Source: Candidatus Atribacteria bacterium (lineage in GTDB: Bacteria > Atribacterota > Atribacteria > Atribacterales > Caldatribacteriaceae). From it: DNA of 7,603 bases. Of the stretch, positions 1-6,775 are shown piece by piece. Within the stretch, counting starts at the first letter, position 1. Each line of letters starts with the position of its first letter. The notes under the pieces were generated by a model. It was not told the DNA's origin and made no database searches. It was given only the letters and a program-made list of their open reading frames with translations. The position numbers and the translations under genes were made by a program. The DNA is taken from positions 1 to 7,603 of the forward strand of contig JARRCQ010000072.1 of assembly GCA_029982105.1 (NCBI GenBank), written 5' to 3'.

Positions 1-5
1 GGGGT

Positions 6-29
6 TATAAGGGGGGTTACCCCCTTATA
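6..29 (+). terminator. Intrinsic terminator of an upstream plus-strand gene (outside window)
   Basis: TATAAGGGGG (6-15) pairs perfectly with CCCCCTTATA (20-29) around a GTTA tetraloop. A T-rich stretch (TTTATTATTA, 31-40) follows directly. A GC-rich stem closed by a 4-base loop and trailed by U-rich RNA is the standard rho-independent terminator layout. The T-rich side lies only to the right, so it should act on transcription entering from the left. The tail is interrupted by A residues, which lowers certainty. Confidence 0.6.
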
Positions 30-71
30 GTTTATTATTATGTATTAGGCAAGCTCACGATGACGGTCAAT

Positions 72-99
72 TATAATGAGTTTTGCGGTTAACTATAAT
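72..99 (+). promoter_or_regulatory. Possible promoter region with two TATAAT boxes
   Basis: Two perfect TATAAT hexamers lie at 72-77 and 94-99, upstream of the small exported-protein gene that starts at 140 and just after the hairpin that probably ends the preceding gene. No convincing TTGACA-like box sits 16-18 bases before either one. In AT-rich DNA such hexamers can arise by chance. The location suits a promoter for the gene at 140, but the assignment is tentative. Confidence 0.3.
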
Positions 100-120
100 T
101 GAATTCAATAAATTTATAAA

Positions 121-128
121 AGGAGGGG
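121..128 (+). promoter_or_regulatory. Ribosome binding site that sets the start at 140
   Basis: AGGAGGGG lies 11 bases before the ATG at 140. It favours that ATG over the in-frame TTG at 83, which would place this site inside the coding region and put 19 non-hydrophobic residues ahead of a clear signal peptide. Confidence 0.85.
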
Positions 129-139
129 AAACTAAAAAT

Positions 140-682
140 ATGAAGAAATATATTTTCCTTGGTTTAACCATCATAATTTTTAATTTTACCCTGACATTGT
201 ATGCCCAGGAAATGTCATCGCTCCAAGAAATTCCGAAGGGTTATGTTTTCTACCAGTATCAATATGCCTACCTGGACATTTCCCTGATTTATCCCGAAGA
301 CTGGATCAACTACTCCTCCCAGGAGCGGGGAGTGTTAATTGACACCCCGGACTCCAAAGGTTCAATTATGATTTTGGGCACCCCTCTTTTCGGAGAAGAA
401 TATACTTTAGAAAAACTATGGGCGGAAAATATGGAAAATCTTAAGTTAGCTGGGGCAACATTCCAGGAATCTGTTCCCGATACCCTTTCCGGATATCCAG
501 CCATCAAAGCTCTATATACTATCAAAATTGGCGAAGATATTCATCAATATATCTGTTACAGTTCCATTATCGGAGACCTGTTTTACACTTTTAGCTTTCA
601 TGCCCCAGTCAATGATTTTGAAAAATACCGGGAAGAAGTGCTTACCATTGTCCGTTCCGTATCTATCAAAAATAGAGAATAA
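140..682 (+). CDS. Small exported protein with a PsbP/DcrB-like fold
   Basis: This encodes 180 residues. Residues 1-22 form a signal peptide: Met-Lys-Lys, then a hydrophobic core, with probable cleavage after Ala22 (LYA|QE). There is no lipobox cysteine, so the product should be released outside the inner membrane. The mature part follows the pattern of PsbP/DcrB/Mog1-like domains: an early strand with a YPEDW motif (51-55), a central helix near 88-104, a 'LSGYPAIKALY' strand (116-126), a paired strand at 145-154 and a closing helix ending in VRSV (171-174). This recognition rests on pattern, not on a search. Such domains are about 150 residues, so the gene appears full length. No enzyme motif is visible. 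It lies 209 bases before an ABC exporter operon on the same strand, so a link to export is possible but unproven. The start was chosen from the ribosome binding site and signal peptide. Confidence 0.8.
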   Translation: MKKYIFLGLTIIIFNFTLTLYAQEMSSLQEIPKGYVFYQYQYAYLDISLIYPEDWINYSSQERGVLIDTPDSKGSIMILGTPLFGEEYTLEKLWAENMENLKLAGATFQESVPDTLSGYPAIKALYTIKIGEDIHQYICYSSIIGDLFYTFSFHAPVNDFEKYREEVLTIVRSVSIKNRE

Positions 683-819
683 CAAACTAACAAAGACTTT
701 AGAGTACCAAATTCACCTTTGTCATGAGTTGCTTTTTGGTGGTTATGAGTGACTCTGCCCCCCATTATCTGGGTGATGATCTCGTCTTTAGGGTTTTTTA
801 AGCAATTTTTATCCCAAAA

Positions 820-834
820 GGAATAAAAAATTCC
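820..834. repeat. Short AT-rich inverted repeat between the exported-protein gene and the exporter operon
   Basis: GGAAT (820-824) and ATTCC (830-834) pair perfectly around five A residues. An overlapping, imperfect alternative pairs AATTTTTATCC (804-814) with GGAATAAAAAATT (820-832). No run of T follows, so this is a poor terminator. It could be an operator or chance structure in AT-rich spacer DNA. Confidence 0.2.
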
Positions 835-840
835 CTTACT

Positions 841-868
841 GTTTTAACTATCTAACGTCGTTTTAACG
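841..868 (+). promoter_or_regulatory. Candidate regulator-binding direct repeats before the exporter operon
   Basis: GTTTTAAC occurs at 841-848 and again at 860-867. Within the block, CTAACG (852-857) and TTAACG (863-868) are separated by five bases, so they repeat every 11 bases, one helical turn. That 6-N5-6 spacing resembles direct-repeat sites of OmpR/PhoB-type response regulators, whose known Pho boxes read TTAACA. The block ends 23 bases before the TTG start at 892 and 10 bases before the ribosome binding site, so binding would more easily repress than activate. Function is inferred from spacing alone. Confidence 0.3.
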
Positions 869-878
869 TGAAAATTAA

Positions 879-884
879 AGGAGG
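879..884 (+). promoter_or_regulatory. Ribosome binding site that sets a TTG start at 892
   Basis: A perfect AGGAGG lies 7 bases before TTG at 892. The upstream in-frame GTG at 868 would have this site inside the gene and has no comparable site of its own, so TTG is the likelier start. Confidence 0.8.
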
Positions 885-891
885 AATAACC

Positions 892-2085
892 TTGAAAAAA
901 TGGTTGTTGATAATTCTTGTTCCAATCGCTCTTATAGTGATTCTACTCCTTTATCCGAAGCTGAGTCTTAGGAAATCTGATTATTTCCTCGTTGAATCTC
1001 GGGATCTTTTTGAGACGCTTATTGCCTCGGGAAGAATTGAGTTTTCTGAGAAAGTGGAAATGTCTTTCCCGACACCGGGTGTTATCCAGGCTATATCTGT
1101 TGTTGAAGGACAAAAAGTCGAAAAAGGAGAGCAGTTACTGGGTTTAGAAAACGCTTCGGAAATAAACCAGCTGCAACTGGCGCAAAACGATCTTGAGCTA
1201 GAAAAAATTAACTTTCGTAAAATCATCGAGTATGAGCAACATATCGCTCAAGAGGAATATCGCCGAGCTGAAATTGAGGAAGAGGCTTCTCGGGATGAAT
1301 ATCAACAGGCACAGCGCCTGTTCCAGGTAGGAAGCATCCCCGAAGAAGAATTAAAAAGCGCCCAAAGAAAGTGGAAAATAGACCAATCTTTGAAAAATTC
1401 TGCCCGCAAGAAACTGGAAAATATTCAGGAAAATGGCATTGGTTATCTAGAAGTCAAAAAACAGGTGGAACGAGCAAAATTAAGCCTTATTCAAGCTGAG
1501 ATCGACCTCCAAAAAAGATCACTTTTTGCCCCTTTTAATGCTATGGTTATTTCTCTGGAAAAAACCTCTGGTGAATTTGTTCAACCCGGCGAGACGGTGA
1601 TGGTATTGGGCAAAAATCCTTTTCAAGTTGTGGCTCTTGTAGATGAACGAGAATATAAAAAACTCCAAGTGGGTATGAAGGCGTTTATCAATGAGCAAGT
1701 CCACTCAGAAGGAAATACTTTTCTTGCCTCTGTGAGTCGAATTTCTCCTGTGGTTGATCCAACTCAAGGAACCGTGGAGGTAAATCTCCTCCTAAAGGAA
1801 GTTCCTCCCCACGTAAAACCGTATGCAACAATAAATGTAGAAATTATACTTCGAGAAGAAAAAGGAGCCCTGACCTTTCCCCGGAGTTACTTGACCAGTT
1901 ATGGTGAGCAGACAGCAGTTTGGATTGAAAAGGAAGGGAAGGCTCATTTGCTCCCCCTTCATAACGTTGTATATGTCGATAATTGGGTAAAGACCGAAGA
2001 AATTTCCCTGGGAACAGCAATTCTCGCTTCCCATCAGCTACGAGAAGGTCAACGGATAATTCTGGGAGAAAGGAGAAAAGACTGA
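892..2085 (+). CDS. ABC exporter membrane fusion (periplasmic adaptor) protein, HlyD/MacA family
   Basis: This 397-residue adaptor is anchored in the inner membrane and couples an ABC exporter to the outside or to an outer-membrane channel. One N-terminal membrane helix spans residues 4-21. The first lipoyl half lies near 60-88 (PGVIQAISVVEGQKVEKGEQLL) and its partner at 211-240 (FAPFNAMVISLEKTSGEFV). Between them (90-208) is a long, charged, Glu/Lys/Gln-rich alpha-hairpin typical of coiled coil. Its tip, RLFQVGSIPEEEL (142-154), resembles the TolC-contacting tip of MacA/AcrA proteins. A beta-barrel region follows (about 244-325), then a membrane-proximal domain to the end. Length is normal for the family. 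It is the first gene of a three-gene operon; the permease starts one base after its stop. Substrate cannot be told from sequence. It starts with TTG, chosen from the ribosome binding site. Confidence 0.9.
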   Translation: MKKWLLIILVPIALIVILLLYPKLSLRKSDYFLVESRDLFETLIASGRIEFSEKVEMSFPTPGVIQAISVVEGQKVEKGEQLLGLENASEINQLQLAQNDLELEKINFRKIIEYEQHIAQEEYRRAEIEEEASRDEYQQAQRLFQVGSIPEEELKSAQRKWKIDQSLKNSARKKLENIQENGIGYLEVKKQVERAKLSLIQAEIDLQKRSLFAPFNAMVISLEKTSGEFVQPGETVMVLGKNPFQVVALVDEREYKKLQVGMKAFINEQVHSEGNTFLASVSRISPVVDPTQGTVEVNLLLKEVPPHVKPYATINVEIILREEKGALTFPRSYLTSYGEQTAVWIEKEGKAHLLPLHNVVYVDNWVKTEEISLGTAILASHQLREGQRIILGERRKD

Positions 2086-2086
2086 A

Positions 2087-3310
2087 ATGTTTCGCTTTGC
2101 CCTCCGTATGGCTTGGCGTTTTCTCATCACTTCCCGCTCTCAAATGCTATTGGTTATTCTCGGTATCACTGTAGGAGTATCCATTCAAATTTTTCTGTCT
2201 TCCCTGATTTCTGGCTTACAAGCAGACCTCATTCAGCAAACCGTGGGTGATGCCCCTCACATCATTATCGCTCCCGAGGACCGTACTCCTTCGTCTTTCT
2301 TGCTTTCCCAAGGAAATTTGGTTGTTCCTCTCTTGGCAAGTCCAGTAAAAGAAGAATCAAAAATCTTATCTTGGCAACCAATTCAGAAACAACTCTTGCA
2401 ACGTCAAGACATCCGAGTTTCCTCACCCTTAGTAGAAGGCTCGGGAATAGTCCAAAAAGAAGACCTGAAAAAGAACGTCATTCTTAAAGGAGTTTTTCTG
2501 AATTACGCAGACCTCATTTACAAACTAAAGGAACGAACTAGGGAAGGAATTACTCAAATCGGTGGCAACAATATATTAGTAGGAAAAGAGCTTGCCAGTG
2601 ATTTACGCCTTAACCCCGGCGACACTATCAGTATTGTTATGCCTTCTGGAAAACAGGGAAGGTTTATAGTCAGTGGAATATTCGACTTAGAAAATAAAGC
2701 CACAAACTCTTCCTGGATTTTTATGGACCTTCCTACTGCCCAAACCTTGCTCGATAAAGAGGGTGCCATTTCAATTATTGAAATTCAGATAGATCAAGTA
2801 TTCCAGTCAGAAAACATTGCCCAAAAGCTCAAGCAAGAATTTACCCAATATAACATCGAAACTTGGCAAACCCGCAATCAACAACTCCTCAGTGCTCTAC
2901 GCAGTCAAAGCCTTTCTTCCTATATGATTCAATTTTTCGTGCTTTTAGCAGTCACCCTGGGCATTGCCAGTGTTTTGGTGGTTTCAGTTACTCAGAAAAT
3001 CAGAGAAATTGGTATTTTGAAAGCTATTGGAACAACCAACACCGGCGTAAGCCTCATCTTCCTTATGCAGGGAGCAATTCTGGGTGTTTTTGGTTCCTCC
3101 TTAGGTGTTCTTTCTGGTTTTCTCCTAATTCGTCTTTTTCAGCAAGTGGCACAAGCAAGTGGTGGTGCTATTAGCTTTTCCATCGACGTGAATCTTTTTT
3201 CCCTCTTATTAATACTCACCATTTCTATAATAGCCAGTATCTTAGCCGCTATTTCCCCCGCTCGGCAGGCCACAAAACTCGTTCCCATCGAGGTAATCCG
3301 AAATGGATAA
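2087..3310 (+). CDS. ABC exporter permease, MacB/LolC/FtsX type
   Basis: This 407-residue inner-membrane permease has the four-helix MacB/FtsX layout. Helix 1 lies at about 20-43, a large extracytoplasmic domain at 44-278, then helices at about 279-302, 320-350 and 369-392. The external domain holds the familiar segment LRLNPGDTISIV (173-184) before a 'VSGIFD' strand (195-200). Between helices 2 and 3 is REIGILKAIG (306-315), the conserved cytoplasmic segment near the ATPase interface. The C-terminus PARQATKLVPIEVIR (391-405) is also characteristic. Only one permease is present, so it probably works as a homodimer with two ATPases. An AGGAG at 2071-2075 supports the ATG. The 3' end overlaps the ATPase gene by 8 bases, which implies coupled translation. 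Such proteins drive periplasmic conformational cycles that export peptides, lipids or drugs; the actual substrate is unknown. Confidence 0.92.
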   Translation: MFRFALRMAWRFLITSRSQMLLVILGITVGVSIQIFLSSLISGLQADLIQQTVGDAPHIIIAPEDRTPSSFLLSQGNLVVPLLASPVKEESKILSWQPIQKQLLQRQDIRVSSPLVEGSGIVQKEDLKKNVILKGVFLNYADLIYKLKERTREGITQIGGNNILVGKELASDLRLNPGDTISIVMPSGKQGRFIVSGIFDLENKATNSSWIFMDLPTAQTLLDKEGAISIIEIQIDQVFQSENIAQKLKQEFTQYNIETWQTRNQQLLSALRSQSLSSYMIQFFVLLAVTLGIASVLVVSVTQKIREIGILKAIGTTNTGVSLIFLMQGAILGVFGSSLGVLSGFLLIRLFQQVAQASGGAISFSIDVNLFSLLLILTISIIASILAAISPARQATKLVPIEVIRNG

Positions 3311-4076
3311 TCTTCCCCTAATAGAATTGAGCAAAGTGAATAAGATTTATGGGAAATTGGTGAAATCTCAGATTCTTTTTGATATTACTATGACTGTTCC
3401 CTCAGGGCAGTTCCTGGTGCTCATTGGTCCTTCTGGTTCGGGCAAAAGTACTCTCTTAAACATTATTGGTGCCTTAGATCGACCTACCACGGGCGAGGTC
3501 TTCATTCAGGGGAAGAATCTCGGAAAATTTTCCGATGAAGAACTGGCTCGCTTCCGGAATCAGTTTATAGGGTTCATTTTCCAATTCCATTACCTTCTTC
3601 CCGAGTTTAATGCCCTCGAAAATGTCCTTGTCTCTTACTGGATTCATTCCCTTAAACCCAGCAAAGAAATCTTGGAAAGAGCTATGTACCTTCTAGAACA
3701 GGTAGGCTTGAAGGATTCCGTTAGAAAGAGAATTAATCTTCTTTCTGGTGGCCAACAACAACGGGTGGCTATTGCCAGAGCTCTTTTGAATTCTCCTCAG
3801 CTGATTTTAGCTGATGAACCAACCGGGGCTTTAGACACCAAAACTGGGGAGCAGGTTTTAGAACTTTTAGCTCAGATCAGACAGGAATCTAAAATGACTA
3901 TGATCATGGTAACACATAATCGGGAGGTAGCTTTACGGGCAGACCGGATCATTGAACTCATCGACGGAAAACTCTGTAAGGAGGTATATCCAAAAACAGT
4001 TGGTTTACACGAAACCATTAAAATCCTGGAGTCTCACAGCTGCAATCTAGAAGATGCAGAAAGTTCTCTATCCTAA
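3303..4076 (+). CDS. ABC exporter ATPase, LolD/MacB type
   Basis: This 257-residue cytoplasmic ATPase powers the permease encoded just before it. All catalytic motifs are intact: Walker A GPSGSGKST (42-50), Q-loop Gln94, signature LSGGQ (147-151), Walker B LILADE (167-172), D-loop ALD (176-178) and H-loop His205. The segment FIGFIFQFHYLLPEFNALEN (88-107) is typical of the LolD/MacB/FtsE-like group. The ABC core ends near residue 223. The remaining 34 residues form a C-terminal extension without a recognised domain, making the protein slightly longer than typical LolD (about 230). Translation starts inside the permease gene, with GAGGT at 3290-3294 eight bases before the ATG. The order adaptor, permease, ATPase matches DevBCA-type operons; LolCDE or MacAB relatives are equally possible on sequence alone. 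Confidence 0.94.
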   Translation: MDNLPLIELSKVNKIYGKLVKSQILFDITMTVPSGQFLVLIGPSGSGKSTLLNIIGALDRPTTGEVFIQGKNLGKFSDEELARFRNQFIGFIFQFHYLLPEFNALENVLVSYWIHSLKPSKEILERAMYLLEQVGLKDSVRKRINLLSGGQQQRVAIARALLNSPQLILADEPTGALDTKTGEQVLELLAQIRQESKMTMIMVTHNREVALRADRIIELIDGKLCKEVYPKTVGLHETIKILESHSCNLEDAESSLS

Positions 4077-4082
4077 AAACAA

Positions 4083-4115
4083 AATAAAAAGGGCGATATG
4101 CTATTCTACAGGCCC
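4083..4115 (-). terminator. Possible terminator of the minus-strand operon
   Basis: Read on the minus strand, GGGC (4115-4112) and GCCC (4094-4091) form a 4-base-pair stem with a 17-base loop. It runs directly into TTTTTATTTT (4090-4081), about 50 bases after the DUF3160 stop codon. The T-tract and position are good; the stem is short and its loop long. A longer, loosely paired structure also exists here (AATAAAAA 4083-4090 with TTTTTATT 4132-4139; ATCCTAA 4070-4076 with TTAGGAT 4138-4144). I see no better terminator for the plus-strand operon, which ends at 4076. Confidence 0.3.
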
Positions 4116-4163
4116 CCCAAACTAACTCCAATTTTTATTAGGATTGATATAACTACATATTCT

Positions 4164-6749
4164 TCATTCTGAAAAACTTTTCACCCAGTCCGGCTGTGGT
4201 GGAGGATTAGTGTTTAATATTTCTCTCCAGGCTTCATCAGTTAACCGCTCATCCATAGGCTGCTTAAATTCATAATAACTGAAAACCGGCCCGACTCCCA
4301 AAATGATATGCCCCTGAGGCAATTTATAGGCCACAACTGCTGTTTTTATAAAGCCGGTGCCTTCTTCTAAAACTTTTCCGGTATTTCCCTCAGTATGGAC
4401 ATCGGTAACTAAAACAGTCTGGAAGGCTTCCGGCTCTATATCTCCTCCCGATATAATGCCGATTAAATCCTTAGAGATAGTGCCGAAATTTTCGATAAAA
4501 TCATAATCTTCTTCATCTAAGGGCACATTTTCTAATTCTCTTTTGGAAATATCCAGTAACCTGGTAAGTATCTCGGCAAACCTATTCAGACCTGCCTCAA
4601 TCATCAGGTTTTCCATTTCCTCCGGTGGAATTAAATCCTTAAATCCGGTCAGTGTCATCTGAGTTAAGTTCAAAAGACGAGTATAGAATTCGGGCACTGG
4701 TTCAACATAGCCTACCACAGGAGGCTCAAACGCTCCTCCCCTTTCGGCCATGGTATAGCTCTGTTTCACATACAATATAGTGTCATGTCTTAGCTGAGAC
4801 CAAGAAGCAAGTGTGGTATAGAGTTCTTTATCCTGCCAGGGAGGGGTCTGCATAAAAGTGGGGTAACCCTCCCCAAACTCGGTATGCAATGATTTCAACA
4901 CATAAAGCCAGTTTAGGTAAAGGTTACCAAACCAATCTTCCGCCTCAAAAGAATCGATATAATCTTTCAGTTGGGAAAATACCTTTTCATAATCGCTATA
5001 GTGGGTATCACCAGAATTCTCTAAAATATCCCAGGCCCTTTGCGAACCCAGTAAAGCCATTAAATCCAATCCTCGAGGAAACCCTCGAACTTCTCTTTCT
5101 GCCGGAGGGGGACAGGATGCGACATCAGTCTTTACCCAGGTAAAGGGCCGGTTATTCCTGAATTCTTCATAATTATCATTCCAGGTAAAAGTAAAAGGTT
5201 TTTCCTCAGTAGGGAGAGAAAGTTTTGGACCATTATACTCTCCACTATAAGGAGAGACAATTTCAGAGAATAGCCAGGAATCCAGGGTAAACCTCTGACC
5301 CAGCAAACGGAATCCCTTGGTCTGAGATAGAAGACCCCTGGCCTCTTTTTGCAACTCCTGAATATCTTCCTCATCGAGAGGAGGACAGGGCATCAGCAAC
5401 TCACAAGCACCCAACCCACTGTATATTTTGGGATTATAGGGGAGTTTTCTCACCGCTTCTTTTAACTGGTCATATTTTTCAACCAATTTATCTATATTAA
5501 CCACTCCTTCTTCTACTCCTACCTTCTGAAGTACTTCGGCATATTCGTAAGGTCCTAAATCATCGGAGAAACCTACCAGAAAAGAAGTAATAGCATAAAC
5601 TCTATCCCAACGTTCCTGAAGTTCTGGGTTGTTGATAAATTTTTCGGCTAACAAAAATGCTTGCAGTGTCTGAATCCGGGCATCGTAATCAGAAATAATT
5701 CCTTCTATCCGACCACTGCAGAGAGATTCTCCTGGTGATAAAGAAGGAGAACCTTCTATTAAGGCCGTCATTCTGCCATACCACATGAGCACTTTAAAAT
5801 AATTTTTCAACCTTTCTGATTTAGTATAGTGTCCCCGGGGAACATACTGAGAATAATCTTCCTGATAGATAAAGATGGGAGAATATTCCCAACTCTGGTG
5901 TGCTTCTATTAACTTTATCTCCGACTGCACTAACTCTTTAACTACTTCGGGAACTTCAAAATGGTAACGCTCAAATTCTGCCTCACTGAAATATTGATAA
6001 CTGGCCTTCTCTCCATAAACATCTTTCACGCCAGCTATCATTAGTTCACAGTATTCCGGATCCATCTCTGGAGAACAGTATTCTTCTTTTAAGATTTCAT
6101 CACTGATTACCTGATTTTTCTCGGGCTTTAAAAGTTCCAAGGCTACAGAAAGATAAGCCATATTTCTTCGGGCTGCTTCTTTTAAATCACCTTCGGACTG
6201 GACATAGTCTTTTTGTGATGCTTCAAACAATTCTCGGCTGATAGCCCAGATATCCTGATAAAAAAGGTCTCTTTCCATTCGCATCAGTGTGGTATCAAAA
6301 AAGATATGGTAATAATGCAAAAGAGAATCGGAGGTAACGAAAATTGGTACATCAATATTTTTTAATGCTTCATAATAAGCAACGAAATCATCTTTAGGAC
6401 TTGCTGCCTCCCAGGAAGGAGGAAGATCAATTTCCTGTTCTCCTATATTAAGGGGAGTGGGGATAACCACAAAAGCATTTTTCTGCAATAACTCTACTGC
6501 AGCAGAACTTAAGGGAATCTTTCCCCTTACATCCTCAAAATTAGTAACATCAGAGATAGCTAAAGGCAAAGAATGGCCGGGAATAGCAGGATAGAATGCA
6601 GTTTCCTTTACCATAAAATCTTTCGGATTGACCAATTGCTTACCGACATTGATTTCAGCAAAGGCATTGTTTACCAAGGAAAGAAATAGCAAAACTATCA
6701 GGGTAATTACTAAATTATTTAGAAAACGGCCTCTTTTTACTTCCTTCAC
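4164..6749 (-). CDS. Secreted DUF3160-family protein of unknown function
   Basis: This encodes 861 residues. A long signal peptide (1-31, basic N-terminus, hydrophobic core 12-27, cleavage after AFA) sends it across the inner membrane; no lipobox or further membrane helix is seen. Landmarks that I recognise as DUF3160 are VTSDSLLHYYHIFFDTTL (138-155), RFTLDSWLFSEIV (486-498), RGLDLMALLGSQRAWDIL (559-576), WSQLRHDTILYVKQSY (650-665) and GVGPVFSYYEF (818-828). The family's reaction is not known to me. The protein is rich in acidic and aromatic residues, and six cysteines (225, 234, 344, 449, 455, 546) could pair as disulfides outside the cell. It starts at GTG, fixed by AAGGAGGGG six bases upstream. 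It lies 26 bases downstream of the CapA-like gene on the same strand and is probably co-transcribed with it. Length suits a full-size family member; no break is visible. Confidence 0.88.
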   Translation of the reverse strand: MKEVKRGRFLNNLVITLIVLLFLSLVNNAFAEINVGKQLVNPKDFMVKETAFYPAIPGHSLPLAISDVTNFEDVRGKIPLSSAAVELLQKNAFVVIPTPLNIGEQEIDLPPSWEAASPKDDFVAYYEALKNIDVPIFVTSDSLLHYYHIFFDTTLMRMERDLFYQDIWAISRELFEASQKDYVQSEGDLKEAARRNMAYLSVALELLKPEKNQVISDEILKEEYCSPEMDPEYCELMIAGVKDVYGEKASYQYFSEAEFERYHFEVPEVVKELVQSEIKLIEAHQSWEYSPIFIYQEDYSQYVPRGHYTKSERLKNYFKVLMWYGRMTALIEGSPSLSPGESLCSGRIEGIISDYDARIQTLQAFLLAEKFINNPELQERWDRVYAITSFLVGFSDDLGPYEYAEVLQKVGVEEGVVNIDKLVEKYDQLKEAVRKLPYNPKIYSGLGACELLMPCPPLDEEDIQELQKEARGLLSQTKGFRLLGQRFTLDSWLFSEIVSPYSGEYNGPKLSLPTEEKPFTFTWNDNYEEFRNNRPFTWVKTDVASCPPPAEREVRGFPRGLDLMALLGSQRAWDILENSGDTHYSDYEKVFSQLKDYIDSFEAEDWFGNLYLNWLYVLKSLHTEFGEGYPTFMQTPPWQDKELYTTLASWSQLRHDTILYVKQSYTMAERGGAFEPPVVGYVEPVPEFYTRLLNLTQMTLTGFKDLIPPEEMENLMIEAGLNRFAEILTRLLDISKRELENVPLDEEDYDFIENFGTISKDLIGIISGGDIEPEAFQTVLVTDVHTEGNTGKVLEEGTGFIKTAVVAYKLPQGHIILGVGPVFSYYEFKQPMDERLTDEAWREILNTNPPPQPDWVKSFSE

Positions 6750-6755
6750 TTTTGA

Positions 6756-6764
6756 CCCCTCCTT
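6756..6764 (-). promoter_or_regulatory. Ribosome binding site that sets a GTG start at 6749
   Basis: On the minus strand AAGGAGGGG is followed by six bases and then GTG at 6749. It lies in the 26-base gap after the CapA-like stop codon. It supports GTG as the true start and separate initiation of the DUF3160 gene within a shared transcript. Confidence 0.85.
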
Positions 6765-6775
6765 ATGTTTTCAAT

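Noticed and set aside
83..139. N-terminal extension of the small exported protein from a TTG at 83
   Set aside because: It would put a strong ribosome binding site (121-128) inside the gene and 19 extra residues before a clear signal peptide; ATG at 140 fits better.
528..752. Open frame overlapping the end of the exported-protein gene
   Set aside because: It lies in another frame of a well-supported gene, has no ribosome binding site and no recognisable domain.
755..800. Terminator after the small exported-protein gene
   Set aside because: A CCCA/TGGG stem (761-764 with 770-773) and a later GGG-TTTTTT (791-799) are present, but the stem is only 4 base pairs and the T-run does not follow it, so I do not call a terminator.
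868..891. GTG start at 868 for the membrane fusion protein
   Set aside because: The AGGAGG at 879-884 lies inside this extension and is ideally placed for TTG at 892.
1844..2143. Minus-strand open frame across the adaptor-permease junction
   Set aside because: It is antisense to two intact, domain-supported genes and its translation shows no family pattern.
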